From Pseudomonas sp. GV071 (GTDB lineage: Bacteria > Pseudomonadota > Gammaproteobacteria > Pseudomonadales > Pseudomonadaceae): 64,000 bases of DNA. Location of the stretch: assembly GCF_003050835.1 (NCBI RefSeq), contig NZ_QAOJ01000002.1, positions 492,529-556,528 of the forward strand, written 5' to 3'. The notes beneath the pieces were generated by a model. It was not told the origin of the DNA. It did not search any database and worked only from the letters and a program-made list of their open reading frames with translations. Both the position numbers and the translations under genes were made by a program. Every line of letters starts with the position of its first letter. Position 1 is the stretch's first letter. Below are positions 44,098 to 52,779 of the stretch, one piece after another.

Positions 44098-44123
44098 AGA
44101 CCCGCTTCGGCGGGTCTTTTTTT
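44098..44123 (+). terminator. Rho-independent terminator after gabT
   Basis: AGACCCGC (44098-44105), a UUCG tetraloop, GCGGGTCT (44110-44117) and six further T. It lies 23 bp behind the gabT stop. Confidence 0.93.
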
Positions 44124-44181
44124 GCCCGCTGGTTTTGCACGGCTATGCGTCAAATGGCGCCCGGCGCCGGTAACTAACAGT

Positions 44182-44211
44182 AAAAAAAACGGCGCCCAAG
44201 CGCCGTTTTTT
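44182..44211. terminator. Bidirectional terminator for the second desaturase gene
   Basis: ACGGCGC (44189-44195) pairs with GCGCCGT (44200-44206) over CCAA, with A and T runs on its two sides. It is placed 18 bp beyond the desaturase stop on the minus strand. Confidence 0.88.
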
Positions 44212-44228
44212 GTGGGTCTAAAAACCTG

Positions 44229-45302
44229 TCAGGCCGTTTGTGTTTGTTGCTCCACGGGCTTGCTCTCGGTGGTGCGGGTCCAGCGATTGGCACGGGTAAA
44301 GGTGCCGAAGTCGTTGAAGCGCACACCGGCTTCGCGCATCACCTTGTGGGCGAACGGCACGGTGAGCTGGCGAATGTAGAAGGGTTCTTTCACCACAAAG
44401 TGGTGGATCGCATGGCTGCTGCCGAAGTTGAAGCAGAACGCCTGCAGCGGCCACAGCCACACCGGGTTCAGCACCTGGCACTGTTGGATCACGTTGCCCG
44501 GCTCGATGTCGCCGTAGTAGTGCATGTTCGAGCTGACAAAGTGCAGGCTGAAGGTGCGCAGCACGTTGGGGCCGACCAGCACCACCACCGCAATGTTGAC
44601 CAGGTTCATCACTTCCAGAGTGCTGGCCGACCACTCGATCGGCGAGCCCAGCAGGGTGCTGACGAAGGTGCTGATATGGAAACCGAGGAACACGTACCAA
44701 GTGCCCCAGTTCATCAGACCCAGCGGCGAGTAAACCTTCACGGTGCGGCTGACGATCATCCACTTGTGGCTCCAGGTCTTGGCGCGCAGAAAGCGGATAA
44801 ACGAGGACATCATGTTGTCGCCCACCATCAGCAGGCGCGCGATACCCCACGGCTCGCCATTGGTGATGGCGCGCTCTTCCATATCGGTTTCGGTGCCCGA
44901 TACCTTGTGGTGATTGAGGTGCAGGTGGCGACGTACCCAGGGGTTGATGGTGCTCGGGCGGGCCAGCCAGACCAAGGCCATCATCAGGTTGTGCGGCACG
45001 CGCTTTTTGCGAAAGTACATCGAGTGGATCAGGTCATGCTCCAGCTCGTGGGTCAGCGAGGCGAAGAAGGCGTTGAGCAGCAGGCACGCCCACCAGGCCA
45101 TGTAGCCTTCGATGTACAGCGCGGCGCTGCCGATCATGCCGGCCAGGGCGAAGGCGAGGATGCCGGCGCCGAGGGCGTCCTGATGCTTGAGAATGGGGAA
45201 ACGCTGGCGCAGTTCGACGCCATGCGCCATCACCACTTCGCGAATATGTGCAGCACGCTGTTGCGCATTCTGGCTCACGGGGCTTGCAGGAGAGTGGGAC
45301 AT
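44229..45302 (-). CDS. Membrane fatty acid desaturase-like di-iron enzyme
   Basis: 357 aa. Histidine boxes HELEHDLIH (85-93), HLHLNHH (126-132) and a third HAIHH near residue 300, with hydrophobic stretches at about 43-82 and 195-260. This pattern is a different subfamily from the desaturase at 15429-16442. Acts in the inner membrane; the substrate is unknown. It diverges by 98 bp from an AraC-family gene that probably regulates it. Confidence 0.85.
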   Translation of the reverse strand: MSHSPASPVSQNAQQRAAHIREVVMAHGVELRQRFPILKHQDALGAGILAFALAGMIGSAALYIEGYMAWWACLLLNAFFASLTHELEHDLIHSMYFRKKRVPHNLMMALVWLARPSTINPWVRRHLHLNHHKVSGTETDMEERAITNGEPWGIARLLMVGDNMMSSFIRFLRAKTWSHKWMIVSRTVKVYSPLGLMNWGTWYVFLGFHISTFVSTLLGSPIEWSASTLEVMNLVNIAVVVLVGPNVLRTFSLHFVSSNMHYYGDIEPGNVIQQCQVLNPVWLWPLQAFCFNFGSSHAIHHFVVKEPFYIRQLTVPFAHKVMREAGVRFNDFGTFTRANRWTRTTESKPVEQQTQTA

Positions 45303-45400
45303 GCTTACATCCTCTATTTAACGTGACGCTACTGTGCCGGGCCGGACGCGCGCCGGCCTGACCTCGAACGCCAACCTGTTGACCGGATGCGCCAATCTGC

Positions 45401-46417
45401 ATGACTGCTGAACCCACTTCGCTCGCCAGCTGGACCCGTGCCCTGCGCAAGCAGCTCGATGCACTGGGCCTGGACAGCGCGCAGCTGTGCCTGGATGCCG
45501 GCCTCGACCCGACGCTGATGGAGCACCCCAATGCCCGCTACCCGCTGTCGGCCACCACCCGCTTGTGGCGCCTGGCGGTCGAAGCCAGCGGTGACCCGGC
45601 GCTGGGCCTGAAGACCTCGCAATACGTCAGCCCCACCAGCTTCCATGCCCTGGGTTATGCGCTGGTGGCCAGCAGCAGCCTGCGCGAAGTGTTCGAGCGC
45701 ATCGTGCGTTACCACCAGGTGGTCAGCGACGCCCTGAGCCTGGAATTGAAAGCCCTGCCGGACCGCTACGAGTTTCGCCTGAAAGTGCCGCTGGACAGCC
45801 CGGCGCCGGCGGCGGAAGCGGTGGACGCGTTTATCGCCATCTACGTGCGCACCTGCCGCAATCGCCTCGGTCGCGACTTCGCACCACTGGCCGTGCACCT
45901 GCGTCGCCCGCAGCCGGCCGACCCTGCACCCTGGCACGATGCCCTGCGCGCACCGATCCATTTCGGCGCCGCCGAAGACCTGCTGCAGTTCCCTCGCGAG
46001 GCCTTCGACAGCACCCTCGAAGACGGTAACCAGGAGCTCGCCGAACACAACGAAACCGTGCTCAAACGCACCCTCGAACAACTGCACCCGCTGACCTGGC
46101 GCCGCCGTGTGTGCACCTGCCTGGAAAGCCAGTTGCCCAACGGCGAGCCGTCGGCCGAGCGCATCGCCAGCAGCTTGCACCTGAGCCTGCGCAGTTTGCA
46201 GCGGCACCTGGCAGACGAGGGCTGCAGCTATGAAAACCTGCTCAGCGAAACCCGCCAGAACCTCGCTCTGCAACACATGCGCGACCCGCATTGCTCGATC
46301 AGCGAGATCGCCTATTTGCTAGGCTTTGCCGACAGCAGCAGCTTCAGCCGCGCGTTCAAACGCTGGACCGGCCAGGCCCCCAGCCAATACCGCGACAGCC
46401 TGCTGTCCAAGGGATAG
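45401..46417 (+). CDS. AraC-family regulator, OruR/ArgR-like architecture
   Basis: 338 aa. An N-terminal arabinose-binding-like domain of the kind seen in OruR-type regulators (PNARYPLSATTRLWRLAVEASGDPALGL), and a C-terminal AraC HTH pair (SAERIASSLHLSLRSLQRHLADEGCSY and SISEIAYLLGFADSSSFSRAFKRWTGQAPSQYR). Divergent from the desaturase gene, its likely target; effectors of such regulators are often amino acid or fatty acid related. A REP pair follows. Confidence 0.9.
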   Translation: MTAEPTSLASWTRALRKQLDALGLDSAQLCLDAGLDPTLMEHPNARYPLSATTRLWRLAVEASGDPALGLKTSQYVSPTSFHALGYALVASSSLREVFERIVRYHQVVSDALSLELKALPDRYEFRLKVPLDSPAPAAEAVDAFIAIYVRTCRNRLGRDFAPLAVHLRRPQPADPAPWHDALRAPIHFGAAEDLLQFPREAFDSTLEDGNQELAEHNETVLKRTLEQLHPLTWRRRVCTCLESQLPNGEPSAERIASSLHLSLRSLQRHLADEGCSYENLLSETRQNLALQHMRDPHCSISEIAYLLGFADSSSFSRAFKRWTGQAPSQYRDSLLSKG

Positions 46418-46494
46418 GCCACATAGGACTAAAGCGCACTGGCAGCGCGGCCGATGACATGCTCGAATACGCGACCGTGACGCTTACTCGTCCC

Positions 46495-46557
46495 GTAGGA
46501 GCGGCTTTAGCCGCGATGTTTTCAGGCCGGGAGCATCGCGGCTGAAGCCGCTCCTAC
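46495..46557. repeat. REP pair (inverted)
   Basis: Arms 46495-46518 and 46534-46557, both with the core GTAGGAGCGGCTTNAGCCGC in opposite orientation, differing by one base, with a 15-nt spacer. Between the AraC-type regulator and the chemoreceptor gene. Confidence 0.9.
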
Positions 46558-46605
46558 CCGACCGTTATGCCGCCACGCCGCACCATAAGAACAAGAGGTT
46601 TGCCG

Positions 46606-48174
46606 ATGCGCCCCGCCTACTCCCGCCGCCCTTGGGTCTGCCTGCTGCACGCTGCCGGGCTCGCTGTGCTGATGGTGGTTTACCAGCAGATGCAGCTGCC
46701 GCTGTACCTGAGCATTCCGGCGTATTTGCTGCTGGCGTTGTGGCCCTGGTTGGGCCCCTGGGAAACCCCCGAGTTGGCGGCCATCGGCCCGGCGCAGACG
46801 CCAGCCGCTTTCAACGAACTTAGCCAGAACCTGTCGCGCAGCACTTGCCATAACGCCCTGTCAGCGGCGCAGGTGGCGTTTGGCGTGAAGCAGATGGCCG
46901 ACAAGCTGCAATCGCAGTTGCAGGTGGTCGAGCAGGTCAGCGTCGGCGCCCAGGCGATGACTGACACCGAGCAGGCCAGTGCCCAACGCGCCGAACAAAC
47001 CCTGAGCGCCGCCCATGCCGTGCGCGAGCGCAGCGACGAGGGCCAAAAGGCGCTGCAACAGGCCATCGCCCGTATGCAGCAACTGAGCGTGCAGGCCGCC
47101 GACAGCCGCGAGCTGATGGATGGCCTGAGCAGCCGTACCGAACAGATCCAGCAAGTTACCCAGGTAATCCAGTCCATCGCCAGCCAGACCAATCTGCTCG
47201 CCCTCAACGCTGCCATCGAGGCCGCCCGCGCGGGTGATCAGGGCCGCGGTTTTGCCGTGGTCGCCGACGAGGTGCGCAAGCTCGCCGGGCGCACCGCCGA
47301 GGCCACCGAAGAGGTGGCGCAGATCGTCACCGACATCCGCCAGCAGAGCAGCGCGGTGGTCAGCCATATCCAGCAGCAAGCCAGCGAACTCGACCAGGCT
47401 GCGGCCCAGGTCGAAGCCAGTGGCGGGCAACTGCAGGGCATCACCGAGCTGGCCAGCGAAGTGGAAAGCCAAGTGGACGCGATCAACCGCGGCACCGAGA
47501 GCAATCATCAGCAACTGTCGGCGCTGTTCGTCGCCCTCGAGCAATTGCGCAGCGACGTGCATGGCAGCGAAGCGCAAACCCGCGAGCTGGCGCAGGCGGC
47601 GCAGCGCTTGGTGGGCCAGGCCGAAAGCGTCAGTGAGCAACTGGCTGAAGTGGGCCTGGACGACTATCACCAACGCATCTACGACCTTGCCCGTGAAGGC
47701 GCCGCCGCCATTGGCGCGCAGTTCGACGCTGATATCCAGGCCGGCCGTGTCAGCCTCAGTGACCTGTTCGACCGCAGCTACCAGCCGATCGCCAACAGCT
47801 ATCCAGCGAAGTACCGCACCCGTTTCGACGCCTACGCCGATCAGGTGCTGCCGGCGATTCAGGAGCCGTTACTGGCCCGCCATGAAGGCCTGGTGTTCGC
47901 TATCGCCAGCACCCCGGAAGGCTATGTGCCGACCCACAACCGGGCGTTCAACCATGCGCAAACCGGCGACCGCGCCGTCGACACCCTGAAGAGCCGCAGC
48001 AAACGCCTGTTCAACGACCCCACCGGCATTCGCTGTGGCAGTCATCAGCAGGCGTTGTTGTTGCAGACCTACAGCCGTGACACCGGTGAGCTGATGCATG
48101 ACCTGTCGGTGCCGATCACCGTGCAGGGGCGGCATTGGGGTGGGTTGCGGCTGGGGTATCGGCCGCAGGCTTGA
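46606..48174 (+). CDS. Methyl-accepting chemotaxis protein with C-terminal sensory extension
   Basis: 522 aa. Two short hydrophobic helices near the N-terminus (about 9-48) with almost no periplasmic loop, then a coiled-coil signalling domain whose hairpin tip is [47 protein letters not shown]. After it comes about 200 residues with a probable sensory domain ([27 protein letters not shown] ... [17 protein letters not shown]). The sensing part is therefore cytoplasmic and behind the signalling domain, an uncommon order. ATG at 46606 with AAGAGG upstream; an upstream in-frame start overlaps the REP end. Ligand unknown. Confidence 0.9.
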   Translation: MRPAYSRRPWVCLLHAAGLAVLMVVYQQMQLPLYLSIPAYLLLALWPWLGPWETPELAAIGPAQTPAAFNELSQNLSRSTCHNALSAAQVAFGVKQMADKLQSQLQVVEQVSVGAQAMTDTEQASAQRAEQTLSAAHAVRERSDEGQKALQQAIARMQQLSVQAADSRELMDGLSSRTEQIQQVTQVIQSIASQTNLLALNAAIEAARAGDQGRGFAVVADEVRKLAGRTAEATEEVAQIVTDIRQQSSAVVSHIQQQASELDQAAAQVEASGGQLQGITELASEVESQVDAINRGTESNHQQLSALFVALEQLRSDVHGSEAQTRELAQAAQRLVGQAESVSEQLAEVGLDDYHQRIYDLAREGAAAIGAQFDADIQAGRVSLSDLFDRSYQPIANSYPAKYRTRFDAYADQVLPAIQEPLLARHEGLVFAIASTPEGYVPTHNRAFNHAQTGDRAVDTLKSRSKRLFNDPTGIRCGSHQQALLLQTYSRDTGELMHDLSVPITVQGRHWGGLRLGYRPQA

Positions 48175-48194
48175 CGGCGCTAGGGCCTGAATCT

Positions 48195-48266
48195 GTAGGA
48201 GCGGCTTCAGCCGCGATGCTTTTGATCTTGCCGTTTGCAGGAAATCGCGGCTAAAGCCGCTCCTAC
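48195..48266. repeat. REP pair (inverted)
   Basis: Arms 48195-48218 and 48243-48266 carry the GTAGGAGCGGCTTCAGCCGC core and its near-complement with one base change, separated by 24 nt. Located between the convergent chemoreceptor and Crp-like genes. Confidence 0.9.
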
Positions 48267-48278
48267 GTCCAGCGTTGT

Positions 48279-48968
48279 TCAAGGTACCTGCGCGACTTCC
48301 CGCAACCGCTGCAAATCCACAATCTCAATCTCCCCATAGGTCAGGCGCACGATGCCCTGGGCCTGCAGCTCCTTGAGGATCTGGTTGGTGGTCTGCCGCG
48401 AGATCGCCAGCATCAACGCCAGTTGCTCCTGTGCCAAGTGCAGCACTCGCCGCGGGTCACCTTCGCCATAGTTGTCGGCAATCATCAGCAGCCGCTGGGC
48501 CAGGCGTGGCGCGGCGGGCAGCAGGCTGATCTGCTCCAGGGCGATAAACGCCAGGCGCAGTTTCTGGCTCATCAGCAGGGCGAAGTCGCGCCAGTAGGTG
48601 GGGTGCTGATCCAGCAGGCTGGTCAGTGCGCTTTGCGACACGTGCAGCAACACGGTCGGGCCTTCGGCAAAGGCGTCATGGGTGCGTGGCTGGCCGTCGA
48701 ACAGGGAAATCTCGCCAAACCAGTAGGGCGGCTCCACCAGCGTCAGCAAGGCTTCCTTGCCGCTTACACTGACCGCGCCGACGCGCATCGCGCCTTCGAC
48801 CACTGCATATAGGCCGCAGGGTTGATCGCCCCGGTGGAACAAGCGCTCGCCACCTTGCAGACGGCGCAGGCTGGCGCTGTTCAGCAATACTTCCTGCAGC
48901 GTCGCGGGCAGGGTGCTGAACCAATGGCCGGTGCGCAGCAGGGGGAGGTAGGGCAGAGAATGGTCCAT
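48279..48968 (-). CDS. Crp/Fnr-family regulator
   Basis: 229 aa. An N-terminal cyclic-nucleotide-binding fold (GGERLFHRGDQPCGLYAVVEGAMRVGAVSVSGKEALLTLVEPPYWFGEISLFDGQPRTHDAFA) and a C-terminal winged HTH (LAQEQLALMLAISRQTTNQILKELQAQGIVRLTYGEIEIVD). There is no N-terminal Fe-S cysteine cluster, so it is not an FNR oxygen sensor. It resembles stand-alone Crp-like regulators of unknown effector. Divergent from the Mpo1-like gene by 110 bp. Confidence 0.9.
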   Translation of the reverse strand: MDHSLPYLPLLRTGHWFSTLPATLQEVLLNSASLRRLQGGERLFHRGDQPCGLYAVVEGAMRVGAVSVSGKEALLTLVEPPYWFGEISLFDGQPRTHDAFAEGPTVLLHVSQSALTSLLDQHPTYWRDFALLMSQKLRLAFIALEQISLLPAAPRLAQRLLMIADNYGEGDPRRVLHLAQEQLALMLAISRQTTNQILKELQAQGIVRLTYGEIEIVDLQRLREVAQVP

Positions 48969-49078
48969 GGGTGTTTCCGGGTGCGCTCTAAGGTTTGTCA
49001 GCTACCTGACAGAGTTGCAGCTTACCCAACCTGCATGATTCATCCAGCCCGAATAGAGGCAGCCTCTGAGGACATAAG

Positions 49079-49603
49079 ATGAAAACCCTGATTGATCACC
49101 TTGCCCAATACGCCACCTACCACCGTGACCGGCGCAATATCTTCACCCACTTCATTGGCGTGCCGATGATTGCCTTCGCCGTCACGGTGCTGTTGTCGCG
49201 TCCTGGCTTCAGCGCCTTCGGCCTGTGGCTGTCGCCGGCCACGCTTTGCGCGTTGGCCTCGGCCGTGTTCTACCTGCGTCTGGATCTGCGCCTGGGCCTG
49301 TTGATGAGCGCCTTGCTCGGCCTGAGTCTGTGGGGCGCCGCCAACCTCGCCGCACAAGGCACCATGGTCTGGCTCAGCGCCGGTCTGGGTCTGTTTGTGG
49401 TGGGCTGGATCATCCAGTTCATCGGCCACTACTACGAAGGGCGCAAGCCGGCCTTTGTCGATGACCTCTCCGGGTTGATCGTCGGCCCGCTGTTCGTGGT
49501 CGCCGAGCTGCTGTTCCTGGTGGGCATTCGTGATGACGTGCGGGTAGCCATCGAAGAACGCGCCGGCCCGACGCACATTCGCGGTAAAGACGCGTTGGTT
49601 TGA
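49079..49603 (+). CDS. Mpo1-like (DUF962) membrane protein
   Basis: 174 aa, about four transmembrane helices. HFIGVPMIAFA and QFIGHYYEGRKPAF with their histidines are the conserved DUF962 signatures. Yeast Mpo1 of this family is an iron-dependent dioxygenase that shortens 2-hydroxy fatty acids; the bacterial role is inferred from homology only. ATG at 49079 after GAGGACATAAG. It is divergent from the Crp-like regulator, which may control it. Confidence 0.83.
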   Translation: MKTLIDHLAQYATYHRDRRNIFTHFIGVPMIAFAVTVLLSRPGFSAFGLWLSPATLCALASAVFYLRLDLRLGLLMSALLGLSLWGAANLAAQGTMVWLSAGLGLFVVGWIIQFIGHYYEGRKPAFVDDLSGLIVGPLFVVAELLFLVGIRDDVRVAIEERAGPTHIRGKDALV

Positions 49604-49760
49604 GTTTTCCGGTTTGCAGAAAAAACCGCTCGGTTTCCCACAACCAACCGTTCCCCTTCAGGCTCACCTGGCAGCAATGGCTGCCAGGTCCTGAGCCGTA
49701 GCTGGCAGCCCAACGTCCCTTTGCGCCAGACACTCATCTCTTTTTGCCAGGGAGATGAAC

Positions 49761-50255
49761 ATGCTCGTGCGTATCGCCAAGGCCGCGTTGGTGGCCATGA
49801 CCGGTCTGTTTTCGTTGTTGGTCGGGGTGGATAACTTGCTCGACTACGGCACCAACTTCGCCTACGTGCAGCATGTGCTGGCGATGGACACATTGCGTGC
49901 ACCATCGGCGCTCGGCTGGCGGGCGATCAGCAACCCCGCTGTGCACCACCTGGCTTATGCGCTGATCATCGCCTTGGAGCTGGCCGCCGGGATGCTCTGT
50001 ATGGTCGGCGCGTTACGCCTGGCGAGTGCTCGCGGCGAGCTGGCACGGCGCTTCAACGCCGCCAAGAGCATTGCTCTGCTTGGGCTGCTGACGGGCTTTA
50101 CGCTGTGGTTTTTCGGTTTCATGGTGGTGGGCGGCGAGTGGTTCCAGATGTGGCAATCGCCCACCTGGAATGGGCAGCAGGCGGCGTTCCGTTTTGCCGG
50201 CTGCCTGGGGTTGATCCTATTGTTTGTGGCGCAACGCGACGACGAGTTGGCCTAG
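49761..50255 (+). CDS. DUF2165-family membrane protein
   Basis: 164 aa with four hydrophobic helices (near residues 5-25, 70-95, 110-130 and 140-155). It matches DUF2165, small integral membrane proteins of unknown role (NLLDYGTNFAYVQHVLAMDT, GEWFQMWQSPTWNGQQAAFRF). The ATG at 49761 has AGGGAG six bases upstream; the ATG two codons earlier abuts that site and is unlikely. Confidence 0.83.
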   Translation: MLVRIAKAALVAMTGLFSLLVGVDNLLDYGTNFAYVQHVLAMDTLRAPSALGWRAISNPAVHHLAYALIIALELAAGMLCMVGALRLASARGELARRFNAAKSIALLGLLTGFTLWFFGFMVVGGEWFQMWQSPTWNGQQAAFRFAGCLGLILLFVAQRDDELA

Positions 50256-50291
50256 GGCGAATGCCGCCCAAGCGGTAGCTGCCTTCTGCTC

Positions 50292-51035
50292 TCAGTTCGA
50301 ACTCATCAACTGGTCACTCATCGCCCGCGCGTGGCGGTCGACGATGGTCGGCGCGAAGGGCCGGCCGGACAGGCTGGTCATCGCCGTCACGCCGCTGTTC
50401 ATGTCTGCCAGCGCCACTCGCAAGTAGCTCCAGCGGGTATCGAGCTTCTTCTTCACTGCCGCGTCCTGCTGCGGCAGCTTGTTCATCTCGCCATCGATGT
50501 CCGGCACCAGCAAACGCTCGTCCTGGCCGATGTACTGGTCCGCATGTTCGCGCGCCAGTTCCAGGCTGCCGACGTAGGAGCGGAACAGGTACTGCACTGA
50601 CAGGTACTCGAGCTTTACCGGCAGCTCGTCCACCGGAGTGGCCTGTGCCAGGCCGTGGGCACTGATGAGGAAGTCGCGCAGGGCTTTGCTCAACTCCTTC
50701 TGGTAACCCCACGGCACATCCTCTTCGTTGGGGCCGAAGGAAACACCGCGTTTGATCTGGGTAACAAGGTTCTGTTGAGCGGCGCGCAACTCGCTGTTGG
50801 CTTGCGGGCTGCTTTGTACGGCTGCGGCGAGGGCAGCGAGGTCACTGTCGACCCGTTCGGCGTAGCTGGCCTGGAAACCTTCACCGCGGTACAGCAGCAA
50901 GCTGCCCACGGCGCGGCAGGCCTGCACCTGCATTTGCTCCTGTGGCGTCTGGGCTTGCACCGCCGCCGTCGAGAGTGTCGCCAGCCCGGTCAACAGACAG
51001 GCGAGCAGAACATGAAGCATGGACGTACAACGCAT
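50292..51035 (-). CDS. Exported protein of unknown function
   Basis: 247 aa with a signal peptide (VLLACLLTGLATLSTAAVQAQ). The mature part is mostly helical, with no motif I recognise; it contains three paired regions of moderate amphipathic character (DSDLAALAAAVQSS, ELRAAQQNLVTQIKRG, YLRVALADMNSG). AAGGAG precedes the ATG at 51035. It could be a periplasmic adaptor or a type IV-pili/MCP-associated helical protein, but I have no evidence for either. The 331 bp upstream contain no gene other than the terminator of the small gene at 51367. Confidence 0.75.
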   Translation of the reverse strand: MRCTSMLHVLLACLLTGLATLSTAAVQAQTPQEQMQVQACRAVGSLLLYRGEGFQASYAERVDSDLAALAAAVQSSPQANSELRAAQQNLVTQIKRGVSFGPNEEDVPWGYQKELSKALRDFLISAHGLAQATPVDELPVKLEYLSVQYLFRSYVGSLELAREHADQYIGQDERLLVPDIDGEMNKLPQQDAAVKKKLDTRWSYLRVALADMNSGVTAMTSLSGRPFAPTIVDRHARAMSDQLMSSN

Positions 51036-51248
51036 ACCGAGGTGCTCCTTATTATTTTTGTGTTCTTCCCCGCGCAGTAGGGTACTGCACCGCTGCGATA
51101 TGGAAATTAGCCCCAAAGAGTGATTTATGCGGCGATGCGTGACCAAGTGGTCGTTTTTTGCCGCTGCCGTGGCTCAAAAGTGCTACCGCCGTTGCAATGC
51201 GTAGGCTGCAGCGCAGTACCCGGGGTGACGAATCGACAAATCGCAGGT

Positions 51249-51281
51249 GAAAAAAAACCGCTCAACCAGAGGCGGAGCGGT
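51249..51281 (-). terminator. Rho-independent terminator of the small exported-protein gene
   Basis: On the minus strand ACCGCTC (51281-51275) pairs with GAGCGGT (51263-51257) over 11 nt, followed by eight T. It lies 86 bp beyond the stop at 51367, leaving a 3' UTR of that length. Confidence 0.85.
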
Positions 51282-51366
51282 CGGGAAGTAACGTTGACTG
51301 AGGAGCTACCGCCATCAACGTCAGGAGAACTGCAGCACGCGCCCGGAGCGGGGGCGTGCGGGAACA

Positions 51367-51555
51367 TTAACTGTCTTGCGCGGCCTTCTCGGCAGCCTTC
51401 TGGGCGGCGACGGATTCGGCGATGGTGCTGTGTTGCTGCTGGGCAATGGCCGCATTACGCGCAACAAAGGCTGGCGACTCTTCAGCCAGGCTAACTTGGG
51501 AGAAAAACAGCGAACTGGTGGCGAACAGGGCAGTAAACATCAAAGTGCGTTGCAT
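51367..51555 (-). CDS. Small exported protein of unknown function
   Basis: 62 aa: a signal peptide (FTALFATSSLFFSQVSLAEE) and a mature part of about 38 residues rich in Ala and Gln (IAQQQHSTIAESVAAQKAAE), probably one helix. AGGATC precedes the ATG, and a strong terminator lies 86 bp after the stop, so it is a monocistronic gene. A larger open frame on the same strand runs past it upstream into the LysR gene but has no start signal there. Confidence 0.72.
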   Translation of the reverse strand: MQRTLMFTALFATSSLFFSQVSLAEESPAFVARNAAIAQQQHSTIAESVAAQKAAEKAAQDS

Positions 51556-51667
51556 GGTGTGATCCTCATCTGGGCTCATCGGTGAAAGCCTGGCCAGTCT
51601 AATGAGGAGCAAAACCCGGAAAAACCACGGTTTTGGAGATGAGCTATTACCTGAAATGCAACAGTAG

Positions 51668-52606
51668 TCAGGGCGCCCAGTGCGCCGGGTTGTCGAGAAT
51701 TGCCTCGTCCTGGGCAAACAACGGCGGCAGCTCGGCCTTGAGGAATTCCACCCAGGTTTTGATCTTGGCATCGAGGAAGCGCCGCGACGGATACAGCGCA
51801 TAGATATTGCGCTCGCGCAGGCGGTATTGCGGCAACAGGCGCACCAGGCTGCCGTCGAGCAGGGAAGGGCAGGCAACAAACGAAGGCAGCAGGCAAAAGC
51901 CCATGCCGGCCTGTGCGGCCTTGGCCAGCGACTCGGCAATGTTCACCTGAAAGGCTTCGCTGGGCAGCACTTCGTAGCTGCCGTTGGCATCGTCGAGCAA
52001 CCAGTTATCCACATACAGCGGGTCGAGCAGGCGCAGGTAACGGTGCTGGCGCAGGTCGGCCGGGCCTTGCGGGGTGCCGTGTCTGGCCAGGTAGCTCGGC
52101 GCGGCACAGAGCACGCTGTACATGGTGCCGAGGTTCTGCGCCACCAGCTGCGAGTCCGGCAGCTCGCGGGCGAAGGCGATGATCACGTCGTGGCCGTCTT
52201 CGATCGGGTCGGGGTTGCGTTGCGACAGGGTCAGGTCGACCACCACCTGCGGGTAACGCTCGGCGTATTTCGCCACCAAGCCAGTGATGTGCTGCAGGCC
52301 CAGGCCGGTCATCGTATGCACCCGCAGGCGACCGCTGGGAATCAGGTGGGCGCCGCGTGCTTCGGCGGCGGCTTCGTCGACTTCACTGAGAATCTGCCGG
52401 CAACGCTGCAGGTAGCGCTCGCCGGTTTCGGTCAGCGCCAGGCGGCGGGTGGTGCGGTGCAGCAGGCGCGCCTGCAGTTGCTGCTCAAGCTCCGAGACCA
52501 GCCGCGACACCTGCGCGGTAGACAGACCCAGGGCCTGCGCGGCGGCGGTGAAGCTACCGGTGTCGATCACCCGGGCGAACACCCGCATGCTTTGTAAGGT
52601 GTCCAT
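51668..52606 (-). CDS. LysR-family regulator of the divergent efflux genes
   Basis: 312 aa. N-terminal HTH (VFARVIDTGSFTAAAQALGLSTAQVSRLVSELEQQLQARLLHRTTRRLALTETG) of the CrgA/AaeR-like subgroup, then the effector domain. The ATG at 52606 has GGGAG upstream and is preferred to one four codons earlier. Divergent by 173 bp from the HlyD/DUF2955 pair, resembling the E. coli aaeR-aaeXAB layout, so it likely responds to aromatic acids or similar compounds (inference). Confidence 0.9.
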   Translation of the reverse strand: MDTLQSMRVFARVIDTGSFTAAAQALGLSTAQVSRLVSELEQQLQARLLHRTTRRLALTETGERYLQRCRQILSEVDEAAAEARGAHLIPSGRLRVHTMTGLGLQHITGLVAKYAERYPQVVVDLTLSQRNPDPIEDGHDVIIAFARELPDSQLVAQNLGTMYSVLCAAPSYLARHGTPQGPADLRQHRYLRLLDPLYVDNWLLDDANGSYEVLPSEAFQVNIAESLAKAAQAGMGFCLLPSFVACPSLLDGSLVRLLPQYRLRERNIYALYPSRRFLDAKIKTWVEFLKAELPPLFAQDEAILDNPAHWAP

Positions 52607-52779
52607 CGCAACTCCCATATCTGCCTGGCAATTGTTGCACGCGGCGTAAGGCTGCTTAACGCCAGGCGCTGATTATCTGGCCCTGGCGGCAAAATATACT
52701 GCCTGCCCTGAGCTGTCACCGCGCAGGCTTCGCCGTTGCCGGTCCTTTTGTCTTTTCTACTCAATTTTTCGAGGTGCGC

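Noticed and set aside
46495..48266. CRISPR array from recurrent GTAGGAGCGGCTTCAGCC repeats
   Set aside because: The units occur as single inverted pairs kilobases apart between genes, without regular spacers or cas genes; they are REP elements.
51556..51939. Extension of the small exported-protein frame upstream through the LysR gene
   Set aside because: The added residues are antisense-frame sequence within the LysR gene; the ATG at 51555 has a ribosome-binding site and a signal peptide directly after it.
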